Source: JANLTP01 sp031363055
Lineage (GTDB): Bacteria; Pseudomonadota; Gammaproteobacteria; Burkholderiales; Burkholderiaceae_E
Direction of reading: 5' to 3'
Length of the DNA: 49,655 nt
Assembly: GCA_031363055.1 (NCBI GenBank)
Contig: JANLTP010000249.1
Span: forward strand, 1-49,655
Shown: piece by piece, positions 1 through 6,874 of the stretch
Layout: each line of letters opens with the position of its first letter
How positions within the stretch are numbered: position 1 is the first letter of the stretch
Notes under the pieces: generated by a model
The model's input: the letters and a program-made list of their open reading frames with translations, nothing else
Database searches by the model: none
What the model was told of the DNA's origin: nothing
Made by a program: the position numbers and the translations under genes

Positions 1-73
1 CGATCCTCAGGCCCTGACACCGGGCCAGTCGATTGACCAAATTCGCGAACAGGCATTCAAAAAAGTTTCATAG
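1..73 (+). pseudogene. 3' fragment of a second copy of the thiamine-diphosphate enzyme gene
   Basis: Read from base 2, this strand encodes 23 residues ending in TAG at 71-73. They match the C-terminus of the minus-strand enzyme at 198-1913 except for Ile instead of Leu and Gln instead of Pro. The rest lies outside the window. It may be the end of a real convergent paralogue or a product of an assembly or amplification fold-back. Confidence 0.4.
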
Positions 74-270
74 TGAACTGGAGCGAGAGCGCAACAGAAA
101 CGACTCAGCGGGACACGAATCAGGAGTAAGCGTCAAAAAACGTCCTCCTGATTCGTGTCCCGCTGAGTCGTGTCTGTTGCGCTCTCGCTCCAGTTCACTA
201 TGAAACTTTTTTGAATGCCGGTTCGCGAATTTGGTCAAGCGACTGGCCCGGTGTCAGGGCCTGAGGATCG
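1..270. repeat. Long fold-back inverted repeat at window edge
   Basis: Bases 1-126 are the reverse complement of 145-270, with an 18-base spacer (127-144). I find three mismatches: left-arm A32, A51 and A99 face G239, G220 and G172, so in each case the left arm has A where the reverse complement of the right arm has C. The right arm holds the 3' end of the minus-strand thiamine-diphosphate enzyme gene and about 50 bases beyond its stop. The left arm repeats the same coding end in plus orientation. It is either a tail-to-tail gene duplication or a fold-back chimera at a contig end; the sequence alone cannot decide. Confidence 0.95.
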
Positions 271-1913
271 AGCCGTAGTTCAATCAGCGCGGGTAATCGC
301 TGATCGTACGTGAAGCGCAGCGCCGATTGCAGCGCCGGCGCGAATTCCTCGGTTCGATGGACCTGCACACCGAAGCCGCCGAAGGCTTGCGCATAACGCG
401 CGAAATCCGGATTGTGCAGCTCGGTGCCGACCACGCGCCCCGGGAACTCGCGTTCCTGATGCATGCGAATCGTGCCGTACATGCCATTGTTGAAAACGAT
501 GACGATGATGCCGGCGCGGTACTGTGCGGCGGTGGCCCGTTCCTGGCCGGGCATCAAAAAATCGCCGTCGCCGGCGAAGCACACCACCGTGCGATCGGGT
601 TCGGTAATTTTGGCGGCGACAGCGTAGGGCACACCCGCACCCATGGCGCCCGAGGTCGGAGCCAGTTGGGTGCGCAGTCCGCCGTAACGCCAGAATCGGT
701 GTGCCCAGGTCGCGAAATTGCCAGCGCCATTGGTAATGAGGGTGTTCTTCGGGGTCGCCGATTGAAGGGTCCGTACGATGGTCCAGGGATCGATGGTCTT
801 GTTTAATTGAGCCGAGACCGGCGGTGGTTGTTGCCAGGCTTCATAGTCGGCGCGTGCCTCGAGCGTCGCCGCTGCCCAGGCCGACGAGTCGACGCGCAAG
901 TCACGCAGGCAATGGGCGAATTCAGGCATGCCGGCATTGATCATCATGCTCGCTTGGTAGACCCGGCCCAGTTCGTCGATGCCACTGTGTACATGGATCA
1001 GTGGAAGCTCTGGCACCGGAACTTTGAACAAGGTATAGCCCGAGGTCGTTATTTCGCCCAGTCTGGGGCCGATCGCGATCACCAGATCGGACGCCCGAAT
1101 ACGCGCGGACAACTTCGGATTGATGCCGATGCCGACGTCACCGACATAGTGGCCGTCGTGGTTATCGAACAGGTCCTGAAATCGAAAGGCGCAACTGACG
1201 GGCAGATGGTTGGTCTGCGCAAACGCTTGCAAATCTGCACAGGCAGTAGCGGTCCAGCCGCTGCCGCCCAGAATGACGATTGGACGTTTGGCAGCAGCCA
1301 GGCGCTCGCCGAGTTCGCTGACTTGCTGGGTCGATGGGCTGGCCTGCACCGGCCGATAGGGCGGCGCATCGAGCGCAAGGGCGGTCTGCACCAGCATGTC
1401 TTCCGGCAGAGCCAGCACTACCGGACCCCTGCGACCGGACGTGGCCATTTGAAAGGCATGTGCCAGATACTCGGGGATTCGCGCGGCCGAATCGATCTGG
1501 GCAACCCATTTGGTCATTTGGCCGAACATGCGCCGATAGTCGACTTCCTGAAAGGCCTCGCGGTCGGTGAAATCATTACCGACCTGGCCGATCAATACGA
1601 CCATTGGAGTCGAGTCCTGATGTGCGGTATGAATACCAATCGCGGCGTTGGTCGCCCCGGGGCCTCGGGTCACCATCAGAATGCCTGGTTTACCGGTTAG
1701 TTTGCCGTACGCGTCGGCCATGAAGGCAGCGCCGCCCTCCTGGCGACAAATGACAAAGCGCGCCTGAGTCTGTTGTTGATACAGACCGTCGAGAACCGCC
1801 AGAAAACTCTCCCCGGGTACACCGAACACGGTATCAACGCCATGTCCCACCAAAGCGTCGGCGAGGATGTGCCCGCCCAAGCGCGGCCCTTGCGAATTGC
1901 TTGCGATATTCAT
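198..1913 (-). CDS. Thiamine-diphosphate-dependent enzyme, acetolactate synthase-like family
   Basis: A 571-residue protein with the three-domain layout of the IlvB/benzoylformate decarboxylase superfamily. The N-terminal pyrimidine-binding domain carries GVPGESF with the conserved catalytic Glu. The C-terminal diphosphate-binding domain carries GDGDF followed about 25 residues later by NN, the metal/ThDP signature. The substrate is unknown: no small regulatory subunit (ilvH/ilvN) or other branched-chain gene is adjacent, so I do not call it ilvB. The start chosen is ATG at 1913, preceded by GGGG about 6 nt upstream; an upstream in-frame start at 1958 would run through the divergent promoter region. 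The 3' end lies inside the inverted repeat. Confidence 0.85.
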   Translation of the reverse strand: MNIASNSQGPRLGGHILADALVGHGVDTVFGVPGESFLAVLDGLYQQQTQARFVICRQEGGAAFMADAYGKLTGKPGILMVTRGPGATNAAIGIHTAHQDSTPMVVLIGQVGNDFTDREAFQEVDYRRMFGQMTKWVAQIDSAARIPEYLAHAFQMATSGRRGPVVLALPEDMLVQTALALDAPPYRPVQASPSTQQVSELGERLAAAKRPIVILGGSGWTATACADLQAFAQTNHLPVSCAFRFQDLFDNHDGHYVGDVGIGINPKLSARIRASDLVIAIGPRLGEITTSGYTLFKVPVPELPLIHVHSGIDELGRVYQASMMINAGMPEFAHCLRDLRVDSSAWAAATLEARADYEAWQQPPPVSAQLNKTIDPWTIVRTLQSATPKNTLITNGAGNFATWAHRFWRYGGLRTQLAPTSGAMGAGVPYAVAAKITEPDRTVVCFAGDGDFLMPGQERATAAQYRAGIIVIVFNNGMYGTIRMHQEREFPGRVVGTELHNPDFARYAQAFGGFGVQVHRTEEFAPALQSALRFTYDQRLPALIELRLDPQALTPGQSLDQIREPAFKKVS

Positions 1914-1933
1914 GATTGCCCCAGTGATTCTGA

Positions 1934-1959
1934 ATTGTAGGACATACACTGGGTACAAT
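1934..1959. promoter_or_regulatory. Divergent promoter region with mirrored -10 boxes
   Basis: TACAAT at 1954-1959 reads toward ribD and its exact mirror ATTGTA at 1934-1939 gives TACAAT toward the thiamine-diphosphate enzyme; 14 bases separate them. For ribD only 7 bases lie between the hexamer and the ATG, which predicts an essentially leaderless transcript. Neither promoter has a good -35 box, and each -35 region would overlap the opposite -10, so the two may exclude each other. Inferred from sequence only. Confidence 0.45.
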
Positions 1960-1966
1960 CATTTCG

Positions 1967-3049
1967 ATGTTCACCTTGATTGATCACGATCACATGTCGC
2001 GCGCGCTGAAGCTGGCGCAGCAAGGGCTGTACTCGGCGTCGCCGAATCCGCGAGTCGGTTGTGTTATTGCCAAGGACAATCAGATTGTCGGCGAGGGCTG
2101 GCATCGAAAAGCCGGCGAACCGCATGCTGAAATAGTTGCCTTGGCGCAAGCTGCTGGACGGGCGCGCGGTGCGACCGTTTATGTGACGCTCGAGCCGTGC
2201 AGCCATTTTGGTCGTACGCCTCCTTGCATTGATTCGCTGGTCGAGGCTCGGGTCGCGCGCGTGGTGGCTTCAATGGAAGATCCGAATCCACAAATCAACG
2301 GTCGCGGGTTGGAGCGGCTGCGCGCTCAAGGCATCGATGTTCGCTGTGGATTGCTCGAACAGGAAGCGCGCGAATTGAATATCGGCTTTGTCAGCCGCAT
2401 GACTCGTGGTCGACCCTGGGTCAGGCTCAAGGTCGCTGGCTCGCTGGACGGCAGAAGCGCGCTGCACAACGGCAAGAGTCAGTGGATTACTGGCGAGGCG
2501 GCGCGTATCGACACGCACAGTTGGCGAGCGCGTGCCTGCGCGATTCTCACCGGTATCGGCACGGTGCGTGATGACAATCCGCTAATGAGCGTTCGCCATC
2601 TGATCACGCCGCGCCAGCCCCTGAAGGTGCTGATCGACTCGCGCCTCGAGGTTGATCTCGACGCCCGTCTGCTCAAGGGCGGACAAACCCTGATTGTCTG
2701 CGCCACCGAGAATGCGGCGAAGGAGGCGGAACTCAAGGATCGCGGCTGCGAATTGATGCGCTTACCTAATGCCGACGGCAAGGTTGATCTGGCCGAACTG
2801 TTGAAGGCGCTGGGTAAGCGCGGCATCAACGAATTGCATGTTGAGTCCGGCGGTCGCTTGAATGGATCACTGATACGCGAGGGCTGCGTCGACGAATTGC
2901 TGCTTTATCTGGCGCCGAGCTTGTTGGGAGATGCTCAATCGATCGCCGAACTGGCGCCGCTGGAAGATCTGGCGCAGGCAATTCAATGGCGCTTTCACGA
3001 CGTCGAGAGAATCGGCGACGATCTTCGTCTGCTAGCGCGTCGGGCTTAG
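1967..3049 (+). CDS. ribD: Bifunctional riboflavin deaminase/reductase RibD
   Basis: A 360-residue cytosolic enzyme for the deamination and side-chain reduction of the pyrimidine intermediate of riboflavin synthesis. The N-terminal deaminase domain (about 1-145) has the zinc motif HAEIVAL with PCSHFGRTPPC. The C-terminal reductase domain (about 147-360) contains VKVAGSLDGR-like sequence (here RLKVAGSLDGR) and the ESGGRLNGSLI motif. Length is normal for the family. ATG at 1967 is used; a second in-frame ATG at 1994 precedes the conserved SRALKLAQ segment and is an alternative. There is no clear Shine-Dalgarno. It is followed 33 bp later by ribE, as in proteobacterial rib operons. Confidence 0.97.
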   Translation: MFTLIDHDHMSRALKLAQQGLYSASPNPRVGCVIAKDNQIVGEGWHRKAGEPHAEIVALAQAAGRARGATVYVTLEPCSHFGRTPPCIDSLVEARVARVVASMEDPNPQINGRGLERLRAQGIDVRCGLLEQEARELNIGFVSRMTRGRPWVRLKVAGSLDGRSALHNGKSQWITGEAARIDTHSWRARACAILTGIGTVRDDNPLMSVRHLITPRQPLKVLIDSRLEVDLDARLLKGGQTLIVCATENAAKEAELKDRGCELMRLPNADGKVDLAELLKALGKRGINELHVESGGRLNGSLIREGCVDELLLYLAPSLLGDAQSIAELAPLEDLAQAIQWRFHDVERIGDDLRLLARRA

Positions 3050-3082
3050 TCCGGTAGCGCATTTAAATCGAGGGAAGTTCGG

Positions 3083-3739
3083 ATGTTTACGGGAATTGTT
3101 GCGGCGGTTGGCCGAATCATCGCTTTTGAACCGTTGTCTGCTGCCAACGCTGCCAGTGCAGTTGATGTCGCTGATGTCAGTGATACCGGCGCCGGGATAC
3201 GCCTTCGAATCGATGCCGGCGCGCTCGACCTCAACGATGTGGCGCTCGGTGATTCAATCGCGATTCAGGGTGCCTGCATGACCGTGGTGGCGCTTGCGCC
3301 GGCTGAATTTTCGGTCGATGTCTCGCGCGAAAGTCTGAATCGTACGGCCGGGCTGGAGCGATTGGGCGAGGTCAATCTTGAGAAAGCCATGCGACTGTCG
3401 GATCGCATCGGTGGCCATCTGGTGTCGGGACATGTCGACGGCATTGGATCTGTGCGTCGCTTTCAGGCCGTCGGCGAGTCCTGGTTATTGGTCGTCCATG
3501 CGCAGCAGCAATTGGCGCGTTTCCTCGCCTACAAGGGCTCGATCACGGTCAATGGCGTCAGCCTGACCGTCAATGAGGTGCATGACGAGCGTGACGGCTG
3601 CGAGTTCAGCATCAACCTGATTCCGCACACCATCGAAGTCACGACGCTGCGGCATTTGGCCGTTGGTGATCGGGTGAATCTCGAGGTCGATCTGATTGCC
3701 CGCTATGTGGAGCGGATGTTGAAGGCTGATCGACAGTAG
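3083..3739 (+). CDS. ribE: Riboflavin synthase, alpha subunit
   Basis: A 218-residue riboflavin synthase that dismutates two 6,7-dimethyl-8-ribityllumazines to riboflavin. It begins MFTGIV, the usual start of the family, and contains two lumazine-binding repeats: the first with GACMTV and the second with NGVSLTVNEV and the LIPHT motif. Length fits the trimeric enzyme (E. coli RibC is about 213 residues). It lies 33 bp behind ribD. The next rib gene, ribBA, is 4 kb downstream because the CDF, DUF7931 and sox genes intervene. Its last 101 bp overlap the 3' end of the opposite-strand CDF gene. Confidence 0.97.
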   Translation: MFTGIVAAVGRIIAFEPLSAANAASAVDVADVSDTGAGIRLRIDAGALDLNDVALGDSIAIQGACMTVVALAPAEFSVDVSRESLNRTAGLERLGEVNLEKAMRLSDRIGGHLVSGHVDGIGSVRRFQAVGESWLLVVHAQQQLARFLAYKGSITVNGVSLTVNEVHDERDGCEFSINLIPHTIEVTTLRHLAVGDRVNLEVDLIARYVERMLKADRQ

Positions 3740-4760
3740 CGTGATGGCCGCCCGAAGGGTACGAGCGCACCTGCAGGGTACAACTGTGGCGGGTGGTGCC
3801 CATTTCGGTTTGAAGCGTGCTGTGCGCTATACCGAACTGTGAATTCAAGGTACGTGTGATGTCATCCATCGCATGGTCGCCCGGATATCCGTTCGGCATG
3901 ACCAGGTGTACGGTCAGCGCAGTCTGGGTGGTGCTGATGGCCCAGATATGCAGGTCATGAATGTCGCTGACGCCCGCAATCGAACGCAGGTAGGTTTCGA
4001 GCGCCCGTGCGTCGACCTGTTTCGGAATCGCGCCCAAGGCCAACTCGCTGGCTTCACGCAACAAACCCCAGGTCCCGGCAATGATGACGAGGACAATGAC
4101 CAGACTCACCATAGGGTCGAGCCAGTTCCAGCCGGTCAACAACATGGCGACGCCGGTGACTGCCACGCCCAGCGAGATGGCGGCATCAGCGAGCATGTGC
4201 AAATAAGCCGCGCGAATATTCAGATCGGTCTTGCTGCCTCTGACGAATAACCAGGCACTGATTCCGTTGATCGCAATACCCGACGCTGCGACCAATGAAA
4301 CCGTCAACCCGGCAACCGGGGCCGGCTGAGAAAATCGGTGCATGGCTTCCCAGGCGATGGCGCCGCAGGCGACCAAAAGCAGGATGGCGTTGGCCAATGC
4401 CGCCATTATCGACGCTTTGCTCATGCCGTAGGTGAACCGCCCGCCGGGAGTCTTGCGCGCCAAAATAGCGCCTCCCCAGGCCAGCAGGAGTCCGAGCACG
4501 TCGGACAGATTGTGTCCCGCATCAGCCATCAACGCGGTCGAGTTGGCCATGAGTCCGAAGGTGAACTCGGTCGCGACAAAGGCGCAGTTCAGCGCAATCG
4601 CTACGGCGAAGCTGCGACCGAAATCGGTCGGTGCAGGATGATGATGATGACCGGCATGCGAATGTTCCGCATGCGGACGTTCGGGAAGTGGATGTTCGGT
4701 ATGCGAATGCCCGGCCTTGGATCGCTCTTGATCTGATCGACTGCCGGGGGAGGTGGCCAT
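3639..4760 (-). CDS. Cation diffusion facilitator (Zn/Co/Ni-type exporter, ZitB/DmeF-like)
   Basis: A 373-residue inner-membrane metal/proton antiporter of the CDF family. The first 45 residues are His-rich (HSHTEH, HAEHSHAGHHHH), as in ZitB and DmeF types. About six membrane segments follow, with HNLSD in TM2 and HMLAD in TM5: HxxxD pairs typical of zinc-type metal sites. A cytoplasmic C-terminal domain contains DIHDLHIWAIS. The final 40 or so residues (after CTLQ) are rich in Ser, Pro and Asp, do not resemble CDF sequence, and are read antisense through the end of ribE to a stop at 3639. That suggests loss of the original stop during rearrangement. GGAG lies just upstream of the ATG. Confidence 0.93.
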   Translation of the reverse strand: MATSPGSRSDQERSKAGHSHTEHPLPERPHAEHSHAGHHHHPAPTDFGRSFAVAIALNCAFVATEFTFGLMANSTALMADAGHNLSDVLGLLLAWGGAILARKTPGGRFTYGMSKASIMAALANAILLLVACGAIAWEAMHRFSQPAPVAGLTVSLVAASGIAINGISAWLFVRGSKTDLNIRAAYLHMLADAAISLGVAVTGVAMLLTGWNWLDPMVSLVIVLVIIAGTWGLLREASELALGAIPKQVDARALETYLRSIAGVSDIHDLHIWAISTTQTALTVHLVMPNGYPGDHAMDDITRTLNSQFGIAHSTLQTEMGTTRHSCTLQVRSYPSGGHHATVDQPSTSAPHSGQSDRPRDSPDHQRPNAAAS

Positions 4761-4841
4761 TCTGGAACTCCGGGTACGACGCGGCTGAGTTTGCCCGGGG
4801 GAACTGCAAGCTACCGACCACGTTTCTGATTTTCCATTTTA

Positions 4842-4912
4842 CCGGGTTCCAAACCCGGACTGTGAGGTATCGCCGCGCTGCGCTCAGGGAAACACTGGGC
4901 CGCTCCTACAGC
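4842..4912 (-). repeat. REP-like extragenic element plus a 7-bp hairpin
   Basis: On the minus strand this stretch begins GTAGGAGCGGC (from 4909 downward) and continues to GCGGCGAT, resembling the GTAG-headed REP elements of pseudomonads and xanthomonads. Farther along, CCGGGTT (4842-4848) and AACCCGG (4852-4858) form a perfect stem with a CCA loop. The stop codon (TAG) of the upstream minus-strand gene lies inside the GTAGGAG head. No second copy is in the window, so the REP assignment rests on resemblance only. Confidence 0.4.
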
Positions 4913-5448
4913 CCGGACACGGTTCCCGAGAACATCAGTTGCGAGGACTGGTTGATTTCGGTGAAGAGGGCCAGTGCGTTGGCGACGGCCTTTTCGTCAT
5001 AGTCGACAAACGTCGCGGCCTGTCCGAACTGTGGGCGACTCATCAACACACCGTGATCGCCAATGACCATGCCGCGCGCATAGTGACGCAAGGACTCGTC
5101 GGTGACGAATATGCAAATCTGCGGTGAGTATTGCCTCGCAATCTCATTAATGCGCGCGCAGTTGCGTTCAATGTGGCTGCTGTCATGAACGATGATGATC
5201 GCCTGGGCTTGTCGGTCACGGGTCAGAAATTCGTTCATTGCCCCTGCAAAAGCGCTACGTTCGAGGCCGTAGAATTCGCCTCGATCATCAAAGATGCGAA
5301 GGGTGCTGCGGGATTGCCGAACGGTTTCGTCGAGTACCGCCTGCGCTTCCACGCGGCCGGCGAGCCTGCGATGCGGATTAAAGTCGGCGAGGATCATAGC
5401 CGCAGTAGTATCGGGCGGTCGCAGCTCGAAGGCGAGGTCGTTTGTCAC
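4906..5448 (-). CDS. DUF7931-like protein, unknown function
   Basis: A 180-residue soluble protein with no signal peptide or membrane segment. From memory it resembles the small proteobacterial proteins grouped as DUF7931 (phospholipase D-like fold): a central segment with RIFDDRG, IIIVHDSSHIERNCARI and a late VIGDHGVLMSRP. No complete HKD catalytic motif is visible, so enzymatic activity should not be assumed. The start is GTG at 5448. It is divergent from soxX with 64 bp between them, containing a 15-bp palindrome. Its TAG stop lies in a REP-like sequence. Confidence 0.65.
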   Translation of the reverse strand: MTNDLAFELRPPDTTAAMILADFNPHRRLAGRVEAQAVLDETVRQSRSTLRIFDDRGEFYGLERSAFAGAMNEFLTRDRQAQAIIIVHDSSHIERNCARINEIARQYSPQICIFVTDESLRHYARGMVIGDHGVLMSRPQFGQAATFVDYDEKAVANALALFTEINQSSQLMFSGTVSGL

Positions 5449-5474
5449 AGTCAGCAGTTTTGGAACAAGTTATT

Positions 5475-5489
5475 TGGACAAGTTGTCCA
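5475..5489. promoter_or_regulatory. Palindromic operator candidate between DUF7931 gene and soxX
   Basis: TGGACAAGTTGTCCA is a perfect hyphenated palindrome (7-1-7) 24 bp before the soxX ATG. A partial direct repeat (GGAACAAGTT at 5462-5471) lies just before it. Its place in a short divergent intergenic region fits a repressor or activator site for the sox genes. The regulator is not in the window and not identified. Confidence 0.5.
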
Positions 5490-5512
5490 TCAACTCGGAA
5501 GGGTTTTTGCCT

Positions 5513-5962
5513 ATGAAAATGCAACTTGAGCTGTCGGGTTTATGCCTAGTGGCAGTCTTTGCGATGCTACAAAGTTTGGCCGGCGGCGCGGTAGCGCAAA
5601 CCGCCGACGGTATCGAAAACGCCATTGCCGGACCGGGTGACGCCGCACGTGGGCGCAGCATCGCGGCGGAGCGAGAGTCAACCTGTATTCTGTGTCACCA
5701 ATTGCCGAGCGATCGCGGCGATGGCAGTTTGATGCCTGGCGGCAATCTGGCGCCGCCCTTGGTCGGCGTCGGCGCCCGTTTGAGCGTGCCACAACTGCGG
5801 CTAAGAATGATGGACTCGTCGCGCCTGAATCCGCAGACCATCATGCCGGCTTATTTCAAACAAGACGATTTGCGGCAGGTGGCGGCCGGCTACTCTGGAC
5901 GTACAATCTTGCAAGCGCAGCAAATCGAGGACCTGGTGGCCTGGTTGGCGACCTTGAAATGA
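5513..5962 (+). CDS. soxX: Sulfur-oxidation cytochrome c SoxX
   Basis: A 149-residue periplasmic monoheme cytochrome that partners SoxA in attaching sulfur substrates to SoxY. The first 29 residues are a Sec signal peptide ending AVAQ. The heme motif is CILCH, and a downstream TIMPAY provides the expected Met region. The C-terminus (IEDLVAWLATLK) is typical of small c-type cytochromes. ATG at 5513 is chosen because it begins the signal peptide and has GGAAGGG upstream; the frame is open further upstream but runs antisense into the neighbouring gene. First gene of soxXYZA. Confidence 0.93.
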   Translation: MKMQLELSGLCLVAVFAMLQSLAGGAVAQTADGIENAIAGPGDAARGRSIAAERESTCILCHQLPSDRGDGSLMPGGNLAPPLVGVGARLSVPQLRLRMMDSSRLNPQTIMPAYFKQDDLRQVAAGYSGRTILQAQQIEDLVAWLATLK

Positions 5963-5963
5963 C

Positions 5964-6551
5964 TTGTCCCTCATCTTGACAACCCATCCTTTGCCGACGG
6001 CTCGACCGGGCATCAAAGTGTCGCCTGAACAGGGCCGGCGCGCCATCGTCTGTTCGGGTGTCAGCCTGGCTGTGGGGTTGCTGGCGAGTCCGGCGGTGTT
6101 CGCCCAGTCGAATCAGGCTAATCAGTCCGAGCCGGGCCGCTCGTTCGATCCCAATATTCCAACCCCCAGTGCCCAGGAACAGCAGATCGAGCTGGATCGT
6201 GCGATCGACAAAATTCTTCGCAATGTTCCTATTCAGCCCGGCAAGGTGACGGTAACCGCGCCGGTGTTGGCGGATAACGGCAACTCAGTTGCCTGTTCGG
6301 TCGTGGTCGATAGCCCGATGACCGAAGCTGAACATGTTCGGGAACTACATATTTTTCTGGCGCGTAATCCACGCCCGCTGGCGTTGTCGGTCAACATGGG
6401 CCCGTGGACCGGCGTTGCGCGGGTGGACACGCGTGCGCGGTTGGCCGGATCGCAGCGAATTCTGGCTGTGGCGCTGATGAATGACGGCAAGGCCTATTCG
6501 GGATTTACCGACGTGGTGGTGACCTTGTCGGCCTGTCTGGACGGAAGCTGA
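5964..6551 (+). CDS. soxY: Thiosulfate-oxidation carrier protein SoxY, atypical C-terminus
   Basis: A 195-residue periplasmic carrier that would hold the sulfur substrate on a C-terminal Cys. A Tat-like signal (GRRAIVCSG followed by a hydrophobic stretch ending FAQ) precedes the SoxY domain, which shows NGNSV, SPMTEAEHV and IFLARNPRP. The family normally ends in a GGCGG swinging arm. Here the end is SACLDGS: the Cys (residue 191) is kept but the glycines are not, and four residues follow it. The start is uncertain: TTG at 5964, one base after soxX, or GTG at 6018. It is directly followed by soxZ with a one-base overlap. Confidence 0.88.
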   Translation: MSLILTTHPLPTARPGIKVSPEQGRRAIVCSGVSLAVGLLASPAVFAQSNQANQSEPGRSFDPNIPTPSAQEQQIELDRAIDKILRNVPIQPGKVTVTAPVLADNGNSVACSVVVDSPMTEAEHVRELHIFLARNPRPLALSVNMGPWTGVARVDTRARLAGSQRILAVALMNDGKAYSGFTDVVVTLSACLDGS

Positions 6552-6874
6552 TGGCCGCGCGCGTTCAAATTCTGCCGGTCGACGCCAAGGTCGGCGATGT
6601 ACTCGAGGTCCGCTTGATCATTGGTCACCCGATGGAAAGTGGTCTGCGCCGTGACGACGTCGGTGCGCGTATTCAACGCAACATCGTCAACAAAGTCAGT
6701 TGCAAATATAACGGGCAGGAAATTTTCAGCGCTGAGTTGGGACCGGGTATTGCGGCCAATCCCTATCTGACCTTTCACACGCGCGCCACCCGCTCGGGCG
6801 AATTGCAGTTTGACTGGGTGGATGACTCCGGTGAACGGGGTACCGAACGGGTCGCCGTGAATTTGAAGACATGA
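6551..6874 (+). CDS. soxZ: Thiosulfate-oxidation carrier complex protein SoxZ
   Basis: A 107-residue protein of normal SoxZ length without a signal peptide; in known systems SoxZ binds SoxY in the cytoplasm and travels with it by the Tat route. Recognisable features are KVGDVLEVRLIIGHPMESGLR near the start, a central region corresponding to the YNG...F motif (KYNGQEIFSAEL), and DDSGERG near the end. The ATG overlaps the last base of the soxY stop, and its stop overlaps the soxA start (ATGA), so translation of Y, Z and A is probably coupled. Confidence 0.95.
   Translation: MAARVQILPVDAKVGDVLEVRLIIGHPMESGLRRDDVGARIQRNIVNKVSCKYNGQEIFSAELGPGIAANPYLTFHTRATRSGELQFDWVDDSGERGTERVAVNLKT

Noticed and set aside
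198..1913. Assignment as ilvB (acetolactate synthase large subunit)
   Set aside because: No regulatory subunit or branched-chain genes are adjacent, and the superfamily holds many other decarboxylases and lyases.
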